A DNA stretch of 64,000 nucleotides, from the NCBI GenBank assembly GCA_018268915.1, contig JAFDVQ010000016.1, forward strand, positions 269,350 to 333,349, given 5' to 3'. Of the stretch, positions 35,735 through 43,741 are shown piece after piece (the first letter of the stretch is position 1; each line of letters opens with the position of its first letter). Made by a program: the position numbers and the translations under genes. The DNA comes from Acidobacteriota bacterium (GTDB lineage Bacteria > Acidobacteriota > Terriglobia > Terriglobales > Acidobacteriaceae). The notes under the pieces are model-generated. The model was not told the DNA's origin. It did not search any database and worked only from the letters and a program-made list of their open reading frames with translations.

Positions 35735-36133
35735 CTAGCTGTTTTGTCGGAATTGGATGATGCGGCGGCGATCGCGTTTGGTGGGGCGGCGTTCGGGGAG
35801 CGGAGCGTATTGCTGCATCGCTTTCCGTTCGGCGGCTTCGCGCTGGCGGCGTTCCTGGCTCTCAGCGGTTTCCTGATAAAGGGTGTGCGCCACGGCTGCG
35901 GGACCGCGGATGTCGGAGATTGCCAGGACTTCAATGTGGAATTCGCCCGCTTCATTTTTGATTCGCAGCATGTCTCCGGTGTGAACGTCTCGGGCGGGCT
36001 TTGCTTCGATCTCGTTTGAACGGATGCGGCCAAGGTCGCAGGCCTTGGATGCGAGCGCACGGGTCTTGAAGAAGCGGGCGGCCCAGAGCCACTTGTCGAT
36101 GCGTACGGAGGGTCTGTGATGTTCGTTGGGCAC
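35735..36133 (-). CDS. S4-domain RNA-binding protein (Hsp15/HslR-like)
   Basis: 132 residues. The S4 fold covers 10-75: VRIDKWLWAARFFKTRALASKACDLG, then GRIRSNEIEAKPARDVHTGDMLRI. The basic C-terminal tail (RRPTKRDRRRIIQF) is as in Hsp15, which rescues nascent-chain-carrying 50S subunits. It begins four bases after the small gene at 36138-36434 ends, so they are probably translated from one message. Confidence 0.88.
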   Translation of the reverse strand: MPNEHHRPSVRIDKWLWAARFFKTRALASKACDLGRIRSNEIEAKPARDVHTGDMLRIKNEAGEFHIEVLAISDIRGPAAVAHTLYQETAESQERRQREAAERKAMQQYAPLPERRPTKRDRRRIIQFRQNS

Positions 36134-36137
36134 GGAA

Positions 36138-36434
36138 TCAGGCAGGTGTTTCAGACGACGGTCTGATCGTTTTCCAGATGTAGAGAAATTCGGAGTCGCT
36201 CGAGGTTGAGATCTCCAGGCCGAGCTGGCGAGTGGCGCGATTGAGAGCCGAGCGTATATTCTCCTTGCTGTCGGGTAATTCCGCCAGCGGAACCTTTAGG
36301 GCATGTTCAGGCTCGAGCAGATCGATGTCGCTGAGGATCTGGGAGACGATTTTCTTATGCTTGCCGTCGCGGCCCTTCGGCACGTCTGCCTGATTGATCG
36401 ATTCGTATCGCATTGAGTTTGGGTTGGTGGACAT
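36138..36434 (-). CDS. Small protein of unknown function
   Basis: 98 residues, soluble, no known motif. It contains SALNRATRQLGLEISTSSDSEFLYIWK, which resembles the DNA-interaction helix of small MerR/Arc-like or phage-type proteins only loosely. It is upstream of the S4 gene on the same strand with a 4-base gap. The divergent response-regulator gene lies on the other side of a 265-base AT-rich region. Confidence 0.55.
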   Translation of the reverse strand: MSTNPNSMRYESINQADVPKGRDGKHKKIVSQILSDIDLLEPEHALKVPLAELPDSKENIRSALNRATRQLGLEISTSSDSEFLYIWKTIRPSSETPA

Positions 36435-36606
36435 CTTCTAACTCGCTGAAGCGTGGTGATATTTCTCCATATTGAAGCGGGAAAGGTGGTCTTAACGTAG
36501 GGCTAAGGTAGCCTGCGTATGGCTATCGTACTCGTATTTTGATGATAAAGGTCAAGCGAAATATGCCTAAACCTGATTGAAATTTCATCGAAAGCAAGCG
36601 ATCGTA

Positions 36607-36622
36607 TAAATCACGTGATTTA
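36607..36622. promoter_or_regulatory. 16-bp perfect palindrome upstream of response regulator
   Basis: TAAATCACGTGATTTA, perfectly symmetric, 78 bases upstream of the GTG at 36700 in an AT-rich divergent promoter region. It is of the right size and symmetry for a dimeric regulator; the ATCAC/GTGAT half-sites recall CRP/FNR-type sites but do not match the consensus. Confidence 0.45.
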
Positions 36623-36699
36623 AAGCATTTAATACGTAAGCCCAACGAGCCTCCACGTATAGGCGGAAAGCTGTTAGGGTGAACGAAGGAGATCAAACT

Positions 36700-37173
36700 G
36701 TGAGCAAGAGCAAGACGTTCCCCACCGTGCCGCTCAAGGAAGTGCCTGCGCAAGCTGACGGACATAAATCGGACGAGCATCGCCCCGTCGTATTGGTCGT
36801 CGACGACGAAAGCGTGATTGCAGACACGCTTTCGGAGATCCTCTCGCGAAGCGGCTATCACGCAGTCCCGGTGTACGACGGAGACAGTGCGCTGGAGACA
36901 GCGCTGATCACGCCGCCGGAGATGCTGATCACAGACGTGGTCCTTCCGGGAATGACGGGGATCGAGCTGGCGATCACAGTGCGACGCATTTATCCCGACT
37001 GCAAGATCATCCTCTTCTCGGGACAGGCATCGACGGCGGATCTGCTTGCGAGTGCGCGTGCCGAAGGACATCACTTCACCTTGCTCAATAAGCCCCTGCA
37101 CCCGCAGGACCTGTTGGCGCGAGTATCGGATGGGCTGAAGCCGCGGAAGGCGGCTCCGGTGGCGACAAAGTAG
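36700..37173 (+). CDS. Stand-alone response regulator receiver protein
   Basis: About 157 residues from the GTG at 36700, which has AAGGAG eight bases upstream; an earlier in-frame GTG at 36679 lacks a site. Single receiver domain: VVLVVDDE, phospho-acceptor Asp in LITDVVLPGMTG, Thr/Ser in ILFSGQAS and Lys in LLNKPLHPQDLL. It has no output domain, so it signals by protein contact like CheY or Spo0F. The first 30 residues are a polar extension. It ends in a strong terminator. Confidence 0.9.
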   Translation: MSKSKTFPTVPLKEVPAQADGHKSDEHRPVVLVVDDESVIADTLSEILSRSGYHAVPVYDGDSALETALITPPEMLITDVVLPGMTGIELAITVRRIYPDCKIILFSGQASTADLLASARAEGHHFTLLNKPLHPQDLLARVSDGLKPRKAAPVATK

Positions 37174-37190
37174 ATTTTTGTCGCAGAAAT

Positions 37191-37221
37191 AAGTTGGGCG
37201 CCCGAAGCGGGCGCCCAACTT
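37191..37221. terminator. Bidirectional-type hairpin terminator
   Basis: Perfect 14-bp GC-rich stem (37191-37204 with 37208-37221) with a 3-base AAG loop, between converging genes. T-rich stretches flank it on both sides (TTATTTG to the right; ATTTCT on the minus strand). Confidence 0.8.
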
Positions 37222-37238
37222 ATTTGTAGACGCGATGG

Positions 37239-38246
37239 CTAATTTGCCAGGACAGCGCGGTAGCGCACCTTGTTCTTTTTGACTTTGTCGATGGCTTCGT
37301 TGGCCTTGGACATGTGGAATGCTTCCGTCGTCGCCTTCACGTTGTGCCGCGCAGCCACATCGAGCATCTCGCGAATGCGCTGCGGTGCGCCGATGGGGCT
37401 CCCAGTGATGGTGCGTATTCCGGCGATGAGCGGAAATGCCTGCACGGAGACAGGTGACGGCGGCACGCCTACAAAGCAGAGCGTTCCGTTAGGACGCAGC
37501 GCCTGGATGTACGTATTCCAGTCCTGGTCGGCGTTGGCGGTGTTGAGGATGAAGTCGAGAGATCCGGCCATGTCCTTCATGGCCTTCGATTCACGCGAAT
37601 TCACGAAGTGATGAGCTCCGAGGGAGCGAGCTTCCTCTTCTTTAGTTGTCGAGGTCGAGAACGCGACCACTTCCGCGCCGAATACTCGAGCGAACTGGAT
37701 GGCGATGTGGCCGAGGCCGCCGATGCCGATGACGCCAACCCTAGAGCTGGGGTTCACGCCGTGGTCGCGGAGAGGACTATACACAGTGATTCCGCCACAC
37801 AGGAGCGGAGCCGCCTGCAGGCTGGGCAATGCATCGGGAATGGGTGAGACGAAGCGCGCGTTGGCCCGAACGCCGCTCGCATAACCGCCGTGGCGATGGA
37901 CGCAGGTGGCTTCTTGAAATGGGCAAAGATTCTCAAGACCGCGGCTGCACCACTCGCATTGGCCGCAGGAGTTCGACTGCCAGCCGAGACCGACGCGCTG
38001 CCCTACCTTGAGAGAGCGTACCTGCGAACCGATTTCAGTGACGGTGCCGATGACTTCGTGACCGGGAATGAATGGGTATTGGCTGATGCCCCAGTCGTTG
38101 GAAATGAGATGAAGATCGCTATGACAAATTCCGCAGTGGGTGATGCCGATTTCGACTTCCTGCGCGCCCAGTTCCCCTGGGTCGTAGCGAAAAGGCAAAA
38201 GTTCGGCGCCCGCCGCGTGAGCTGCTAAACCTTGGATCTGAGCCAT
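37239..38246 (-). CDS. Zinc-dependent alcohol dehydrogenase (MDR superfamily)
   Basis: 335 residues. Catalytic zinc site: Cys in HCGICHSDLH and His in GHEVIGTV. Structural zinc: four cysteines in SCGQCEWCSRGLENLC. Rossmann motif: GIGGLGHIAIQF. The GQRVGLGWQSNSC region and length match the YahK/AdhC-like cinnamyl-alcohol-type branch that reduces aldehydes with NADPH. It is downstream of the S55-like gene only in map order; the gap of 94 bases and a terminator on the other side suggest its own transcript. Confidence 0.9.
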   Translation of the reverse strand: MAQIQGLAAHAAGAELLPFRYDPGELGAQEVEIGITHCGICHSDLHLISNDWGISQYPFIPGHEVIGTVTEIGSQVRSLKVGQRVGLGWQSNSCGQCEWCSRGLENLCPFQEATCVHRHGGYASGVRANARFVSPIPDALPSLQAAPLLCGGITVYSPLRDHGVNPSSRVGVIGIGGLGHIAIQFARVFGAEVVAFSTSTTKEEEARSLGAHHFVNSRESKAMKDMAGSLDFILNTANADQDWNTYIQALRPNGTLCFVGVPPSPVSVQAFPLIAGIRTITGSPIGAPQRIREMLDVAARHNVKATTEAFHMSKANEAIDKVKKNKVRYRAVLAN

Positions 38247-38340
38247 GACGTTACGCAGTCCTCGCTTGGGTCGCTAAAAGGCCAAAAACAACTGAGCCGT
38301 AAGAATACGACGAATTCCGGTCTGCAGTGCAGGTTGAGGG

Positions 38341-40251
38341 TTAGTTTAAACCGCCCCCCGGCTCGATGTGCAGAGAGAGCAGCTGGAATCCGCTGAGCAC
38401 GCCGCCTGCCGGAGCTTGTCCTGCCACCACTGCGGATTCACCGCTAAGGGTGACGTCCTGCGCAGTGCGAAGAGGCTCGAGCGCATTGGCCATGGAAAGC
38501 GGCAATGTCGAGAGCGTCTGGCCGTTGATTCCTGCCTGCGCATCCGGCAGCAGAAGGCTGACAAAGATGCGGTCTGCGGGATGCTGACTCTGCGCCTGGG
38601 CGAGAGCCGTTTCGAGATCAACGTTGCGGTTGGTGATGCGTGGCGGATTGAGAGCGCGGTCTAAGGTGCCGGCGTCGGATACGAGAAGCCGGACGTTCCC
38701 GGATGAAATGCCATGAGGCAGTCGAATCGGAATGCGAATGTTACGAGCAGGTTGCTGCCACGGGCGCACTGTCGCTTCAATGACGATTGAGTCGCCGGCG
38801 TGGACGATGTTGCCGGTGTCGAGGCGTGCATTCTCGAGCTGCACCTGCGCACGGCGAGGAATGGTGTCGACGTCGAGATCGACGGCCTTAACCGCACCCT
38901 GGCGTGCTCCGTTGGCGTACAGCAGTGCGAAGCTCTGGTCGGCCTGGAGTGCGGCAGAGAGCTGGGCAGAGCCCTGATCGCCCGCAGGAGCCCATAGGTC
39001 GAGCGGCGATGGCGGATAGCCTTCAATATTGACCGCGCCCGTTACGTGATAGCTGGTCTCAGCGCTGCTCTGGTTGTTCTGAAGCAGCGAGTCGTAGAGC
39101 GAGACCAGGATCGCCTGCGGCGTGAGAGTTGGCAGGTCGACGACTTCGATGTTGAGTTTGCGATCGGCGCCCTCACCGTGAACGGTGATGTGCACGGGGA
39201 TCATGTGGGGCTTGACGCCGAGGACTCCGCGAATGGCGGAGTCGCGATCTTCCGTGAATGTTCCGATGGCGTCGCCAGTGTTGACGATCTTGAATGCATT
39301 GAGCGGCGAGGCGAGCGTTTCGACAACATCGGCGGTGGTCATCGGCAGCGAGACGGTTCCCGCCTGCATGATGGGGTGACCGCAAGCCAGAAGCTGCTTC
39401 GGGTCAACATAGGTCACTGTGCAAGTGGCGGAGACTTCCAGATCGCCGCGTACGAGTTGAGCACTTACGGCGGACCCGGGCACGACGCTGGCAATTGCGG
39501 AAGGAGAAATTGCGCCGAAGCGACCGTCGGAGTCGGGCTTTGAAGAACCGCTTCCACCGCCCGCGGCTATCTGGTCAAGGCCGGTACCTGCCATTTGTTT
39601 CTGCCAGAGGCGAACTGCCTCCGGATGAAAGCCGCTCATGACGAGAGGAGTTTCCATGGCCTGAAAGTTCATGGGGCTTAAAGGGACAGCTGCCGGTTGA
39701 TCAGAACTGGCAGACGGAGTTGCCGAGGGCACGCGTGCAGGCGCTGCGGATGCCCATTGCGTCGTAACGGGGAGATTCTTGACCTCGAGCATCTGGGCGA
39801 TCGGAGTGATCCCCGCGATGGGGTCTTTCGAGAACTGGCCGATGCGGTAGGAGAGCGCGCCGAGAAGCTTGTTGCCGATGTAGACAGGGCTTCCGCTCAT
39901 GCCGGCGACGACGCCGGTGTACTCCGGCTTGGGGCCTTTGAGTTTGGCGAGGATCATGTCCTGGCCTGGACCGCGGGCTCCGCGAAGCACGCCGAGAATT
40001 TCGACCTGCATTGGTTCTGGCTTCGAGCCGGTAAAGACCGTCCATGCGGTGGCGATTTGTCCGCGGTGGACTTCGCTGACGGGGAAGAAGCCTCCATCGG
40101 ATGGGGGTGGGCCGGCGCTGGTTGAGTCGCTTTGGGCGCGGGCAACAGGGAGCAGCGCCACGGCAACCATGGGCAAGGCGAGCATTCGGGACAGCAGTTG
40201 GAATGCCTTAAAGCAGGGTTTCACGTCTATAAGATTAAACCGAGGTTGCAT
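38341..40251 (-). CDS. Secreted SpoIVB S55-like protein
   Basis: About 636 residues from the ATG at 40251, with a signal peptide ending near PVARAQS (a GTG nine codons on would give a tidier one). The serine motif GMSGSPVYIGNKLLGAL is at 117-133, preceded by MQVEILGVLRG. A CGHPIMQAG motif with His292 follows later; in SpoIVB the His precedes the Ser. So this is either a rearranged S55 peptidase or a non-peptidase relative, as found in many non-sporulating bacteria. The C-terminal half is beta-rich. The substrate is unknown. Confidence 0.75.
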   Translation of the reverse strand: MQPRFNLIDVKPCFKAFQLLSRMLALPMVAVALLPVARAQSDSTSAGPPPSDGGFFPVSEVHRGQIATAWTVFTGSKPEPMQVEILGVLRGARGPGQDMILAKLKGPKPEYTGVVAGMSGSPVYIGNKLLGALSYRIGQFSKDPIAGITPIAQMLEVKNLPVTTQWASAAPARVPSATPSASSDQPAAVPLSPMNFQAMETPLVMSGFHPEAVRLWQKQMAGTGLDQIAAGGGSGSSKPDSDGRFGAISPSAIASVVPGSAVSAQLVRGDLEVSATCTVTYVDPKQLLACGHPIMQAGTVSLPMTTADVVETLASPLNAFKIVNTGDAIGTFTEDRDSAIRGVLGVKPHMIPVHITVHGEGADRKLNIEVVDLPTLTPQAILVSLYDSLLQNNQSSAETSYHVTGAVNIEGYPPSPLDLWAPAGDQGSAQLSAALQADQSFALLYANGARQGAVKAVDLDVDTIPRRAQVQLENARLDTGNIVHAGDSIVIEATVRPWQQPARNIRIPIRLPHGISSGNVRLLVSDAGTLDRALNPPRITNRNVDLETALAQAQSQHPADRIFVSLLLPDAQAGINGQTLSTLPLSMANALEPLRTAQDVTLSGESAVVAGQAPAGGVLSGFQLLSLHIEPGGGLN

Positions 40252-40394
40252 CGCGCCGGGAACTTCATTGCGACGAATTCCGACGCGACGATGCACTAAG
40301 GTTTTGACGCCCGAGGCTGCAGGTTGTCTCAGTGTTGTGTTTGATTTGCAGATTTGCCTCGGTTATCCCCTATGCTGTGAATACAGAGGTCGTC

Positions 40395-41627
40395 ATGTCA
40401 ACGATTCGTCTGAACGGTTGTTTCAGGTTCCGTCTTGAGGTTCTTACCTTTGTTGCTGCTTTAGCCCTGGCTCCGCTCGGGATTGCACAGAGCACTCCGC
40501 AGCAGGATCCCCCTCCGGCTCAGCAGCCAGCGCAACAACCTGGGCAGCAGCCGGCGCAGCAACCCGATCAGCCGGATTCGGGTGGTCCTGGCGGGGAGAA
40601 CGGGCCGATCGCGATTCCCAAGAAGAAGGATAAGCCGGAAGAGGCTCCGCCTCCCGCGCCGGCCCAGCCGAAGTTCAAGAATCCGGAAGGCGCAGGGGAC
40701 TACTCGCTTCGGGTTGATATCCCAGAGGTGACGGTCGATGTAGGCGTGCTGCTGGAGAAGACCGGCCAGTTTGTCCCGGGGCTCAAGCCGAACAACTTCA
40801 AGGTCTATGAGGATGGCGCAGAGCAGAAGGTGATCGGCTTCAAGCGAGTTGAGGCGCCAATTACCGCTCTGATGCTGTGCGAGTTTGCGAACAGCAACTA
40901 CACCTATCGGTTCATCTATGACATGCGCAATGCGGCCTGGGCTTTCGCGCAGCAGCTAAGACCTCAGGACTACGTCGCGCTCATGACCTTCGACATGAAG
41001 ACGCAGATCTGGCTGGATTTCACGCAGGACAAGCGTCAGCTGCTGAATGCCATTCAGTCGCTGGTGATTCCCGGATTCAGCGAGCGGAACCTTTTCGATG
41101 CTCTGTATGAGGCAGAAGACCGGCTGACTCGGATCGAGGGCCGCAAGTACATCATCCTGATTGCGTCGGGTCGCGATACGTTCTCGAAGCTGACCCTGGA
41201 CAAGATTTATCAGAAGGTGAAGAGCACGCCGGATATCACGATCTTCGCGATCTCAACCGGAGGCGCGCTGCGCGCCATGACAGAGGGAGGACCCGGATTC
41301 AATCAGCAACTGAGAGATATTGACTACCTGCAGGCCGACAACGAAATGAAGACATTCGCGAAGATGACCGGCGGCATGTGGTTCAACCCAAGGTTTGAAG
41401 GCGAGATGCCGGAGATTTTCGGCGCGATCAACGCGGCGATCCGTTCAAAGTATGAGTTGGTTTACCACCCTTCGAATCGCAAGCAGGATGGGAGCTACCG
41501 GAAACTGCGAGTGGAACTCGTGGATGATGAAGGCAAGCCGCTGAAGATGCAGGACGAGAAGAAGAAGCAATTGAAGTACGACATCATTGCGCGTGATGGA
41601 TATAGAGCGAAGCAGGAAGTGGAATAG
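40395..41627 (+). CDS. Secreted VWA-domain protein (acidobacterial VWFA-related type)
   Basis: About 410 residues from the ATG at 40395 (GAGG upstream), with a signal peptide ending near LGIAQ. A low-complexity linker of PQQDPPPAQQPAQQ-type repeats is followed by the typical DIPEVTVDVGVLLEKTGQFVPGL and NNFKVYEDGAEQKV segment and a VWA domain. The MIDAS DxSxS is degenerate (LCEFANSN), so metal-dependent ligand binding may be lost. The overall layout matches the VWFA-related domain that is expanded in Acidobacteria. Function unknown. A strong terminator follows. Confidence 0.82.
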   Translation: MSTIRLNGCFRFRLEVLTFVAALALAPLGIAQSTPQQDPPPAQQPAQQPGQQPAQQPDQPDSGGPGGENGPIAIPKKKDKPEEAPPPAPAQPKFKNPEGAGDYSLRVDIPEVTVDVGVLLEKTGQFVPGLKPNNFKVYEDGAEQKVIGFKRVEAPITALMLCEFANSNYTYRFIYDMRNAAWAFAQQLRPQDYVALMTFDMKTQIWLDFTQDKRQLLNAIQSLVIPGFSERNLFDALYEAEDRLTRIEGRKYIILIASGRDTFSKLTLDKIYQKVKSTPDITIFAISTGGALRAMTEGGPGFNQQLRDIDYLQADNEMKTFAKMTGGMWFNPRFEGEMPEIFGAINAAIRSKYELVYHPSNRKQDGSYRKLRVELVDDEGKPLKMQDEKKKQLKYDIIARDGYRAKQEVE

Positions 41628-41655
41628 CTGAGATTCGATCAGAGCCTGAATGACA

Positions 41656-41687
41656 AACGGCAGCCGATTGGCTGCCGTTCGCTTTTT
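41656..41687 (+). terminator. Intrinsic terminator of the VWA gene
   Basis: Perfect 10-bp stem AACGGCAGCC/GGCTGCCGTT with a GATT loop, then CGCTTTTT, 28 bases past the stop at 41627. It may also serve the converging small gene at 41702. Confidence 0.85.
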
Positions 41688-41701
41688 CTGAGGGAGGGCA
41701 A

Positions 41702-41980
41702 CTAGATGCTGAAAAGGTTTTTGTACATGTCGATGGCGAAATAGACGATAACGACGAGTGTGGCAGCGCCGGCGATGAGCTCTGACCCCTTGACCAGAGG
41801 TTGCACTTTTTCCACTCGGGCTGCGATGGCGGCCTGGGCCGCTTTCTGCTCGTTGAACGAGTCGTCCAGAAAGAGCTGATCTTCTTCGTCGCGGCCAAGG
41901 CGGGAGCGATAGAGAAGCATGATTGTCATGAAGACGATTGTCAGAATCCAGACTGACAACATAATCGGAAAGAATGTCAT
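41702..41980 (-). CDS. Small two-helix membrane protein
   Basis: 92 residues from the ATG at 41980, which has GGAGG at proper spacing; the frame is open to 42097. Two hydrophobic helices (about 4-24 and 70-88) flank a charged helical middle (RDEEDQLFLDDSFNEQKAAQAAIAARVEKV) likely to be a coiled coil in the cytoplasm or periplasm. No known family. It is convergent to the VWA gene, and divergent to the HesB-like gene with about 360 bases between them. Confidence 0.7.
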   Translation of the reverse strand: MTFFPIMLSVWILTIVFMTIMLLYRSRLGRDEEDQLFLDDSFNEQKAAQAAIAARVEKVQPLVKGSELIAGAATLVVIVYFAIDMYKNLFSI

Positions 41981-42343
41981 TGCTACACCTCCAGCGAGCT
42001 TTCTCCACTCGTCGCAGGTCCAGAATGAGCGCCATTGCTCTGAGTGGTTTACGGGGGAATCATAGCCCCGAGCCAGCCTGCACTTTCGTGACACCAATCA
42101 CAGGGTTTGCGGTTGGCAACTACGGGATGGGATTTGGCCTTTCAGGGCTGATTGAGATTGAGGCTAATAGGGTTAGGCTGAGATCGCGAGGTGTTACCAC
42201 CGTGAGATTGTCCGCGACCATTTGTATCCAGGGAACATCCAATGGACTGATACGATCCAGAAGGCCTTGAAGCCGGGGGAGCGTAGAAGTAAAGTAGAGA
42301 CAAGGGCGTAACCGCCGGCGACACCCTACATCCAGGAGAAGAT

Positions 42344-42715
42344 ATGGCAACGACCACAGCAACACCAGCGCAGGAAACCGAAAAGAAGGCCCCTCTCACG
42401 CTGACCGACACGGCCATCACTAAGGTGCGCGAGATTATGGCTACCCAGGACCCGCTTCCTGCCGGTCTGCGGATTGGCGTTGTAGGCGGCGGCTGCTCAG
42501 GATTCCAGTACTCGATGGCCTTCGAGAATCAGGCCGGAATGATGGACAAGGTCTTCAAGTTTGACGACCTCAAGGTGTTCGTCGACGCCACGTCGCTGAT
42601 GTATCTGAATGGCTGCATCGTGGATTACGTGGAGACTCTCGAAGCTGCTGGCTTCAAGTTTGAGAATCCCCAGGTGAAGAGCACCTGCGGTTGCGGTTCT
42701 TCGTTCAGCGTGTAA
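42344..42715 (+). CDS. Iron-sulfur assembly protein (IscA/HesB/ErpA family)
   Basis: 123 residues. The three ligand cysteines are in GGGCSGFQY (near 50) and STCGCGSSF (near 115), as in A-type carriers that deliver Fe-S clusters to targets. The short disordered N-terminus (MATTTATPAQETEKKA) is unusual for the family but harmless. It is a single gene with AGGAG-like spacing before ATG and a perfect terminator after it. No isc or suf genes are nearby. Confidence 0.93.
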   Translation: MATTTATPAQETEKKAPLTLTDTAITKVREIMATQDPLPAGLRIGVVGGGCSGFQYSMAFENQAGMMDKVFKFDDLKVFVDATSLMYLNGCIVDYVETLEAAGFKFENPQVKSTCGCGSSFSV

Positions 42716-42746
42716 GAGGCAGGGACTAGGGAACCAGGGATCAGAC

Positions 42747-42776
42747 AAAAAGCCCGTCCGGATGGACGGGCTTTTT
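42747..42776. terminator. Perfect bidirectional terminator
   Basis: A 13-bp stem (42747-42759 with 42764-42776), AAAAAGCCCGTCC-GGAT-GGACGGGCTTTTT, giving T-runs on both strands. It ends the HesB-like gene on the plus strand and the pilus operon on the minus strand. A degenerate repeat of the TGNNCCC family (42717-42745: AGGGACTAGGGAACCAGGGATCAG) lies just before it. Confidence 0.9.
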
Positions 42777-42802
42777 GCGTCTGCCTTTCAGCTGGCAAGA
42801 GT

Positions 42803-43735
42803 TTACTGGGGCGGAGTCTGGGTGGTTCCGGCGCTGCCGCCTGTGCCGTAGTTGTTGCCGCCTGTTGGAGTAGAGCCTGAAGTGCCGTTGGCGCCAGACG
42901 CTGGATTGGTCGGAGTGCCGAGGCCGCCTGAAGCCGGCTGGCCGTTGAGGCCTGTGCCGGCCGCCATCTGCTGCTGATCTTGTGCCGGGCTGTAGAGGAA
43001 CTCCCAGTCGTTGTAGTGATTCTTCTTCTTGTATACGAGGATGGACTGCTTCGGACTCTGAGGAGAGAAGCCAATGATCCCGGCGCCTCCGAAGGACTGG
43101 CCCGATCCAATTGGATTACTCGTTCCAATGGTAGAGCCGGGAGCGGTCGGGGTTCCTGTCTGGCTCGGCGCTCCTGGTGTTCCGGGAGTCGCTCCGGTCT
43201 GGGTACTCGGATCGGTGCCAGTTGCTGGAGTGGTCGCTGTGCCAGCGGCTCCGGTTGTCGGACTGGAGTTGAAGAGCCCGCCCCCTGTAGTCGAGCCCTG
43301 GCCCGTTAGATTGCCGCCGCTCGGGCCAATGCCTCCGGTACAGCCACCCGCTCCGATCGCTGCAAGGGGCTGACCGAAGAAGCCCATGGCACACGGGGTT
43401 TTGTTCTGGCCATACATGATGGGTTTCCACTCGTCCTTGCCCGTCGTGGGATCGATGTACTTCTTTCGGAGGAAGCGAATCTCGTTGGTCTTTACCAGCG
43501 CGTCCACGTTGGGGGGATAAGCGTGGAATTTGCGGTAGTAGAGCTGAATGGCGCGTGTGTATTGCTTGCCGCGCTGGAACGTTTCCACTTCGCGGTCACG
43601 CTGAATGCTCTGGCGCACTTTGGGAATGGCAACCGCAAGCGAGAGAACGAGGATGGCCATCATGAAGATGACGGCGACGAGCATGTAGCCCTCTTCGCCG
43701 GGGTTCGGACGACACTTTGGAAATAAGCGATTCAT
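42803..43735 (-). CDS. Pseudopilin-like protein with long low-complexity segments
   Basis: 310 residues, last gene of the pilus operon. An N-terminal prepilin-like segment (PGEEGYMLVAVIFMMAIL, about 12-29) is followed by a helix and a GspG-like portion (YRKFHAYPPNVDALVKTN, IRFLRKKYIDPTTGKDEWKP). It lacks the usual Glu5 of pilins. Residues about 128-222 and 256-310 are Gly/Thr/Ser/Pro-rich repeats interrupted by a structured island (KQSILVYKKKNHYNDWEFLY). It might be a minor pseudopilin with a flexible surface domain. Processing by a prepilin peptidase is inferred; none is encoded here. Confidence 0.75.
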   Translation of the reverse strand: MNRLFPKCRPNPGEEGYMLVAVIFMMAILVLSLAVAIPKVRQSIQRDREVETFQRGKQYTRAIQLYYRKFHAYPPNVDALVKTNEIRFLRKKYIDPTTGKDEWKPIMYGQNKTPCAMGFFGQPLAAIGAGGCTGGIGPSGGNLTGQGSTTGGGLFNSSPTTGAAGTATTPATGTDPSTQTGATPGTPGAPSQTGTPTAPGSTIGTSNPIGSGQSFGGAGIIGFSPQSPKQSILVYKKKNHYNDWEFLYSPAQDQQQMAAGTGLNGQPASGGLGTPTNPASGANGTSGSTPTGGNNYGTGGSAGTTQTPPQ

Positions 43736-43741
43736 GGGTGG

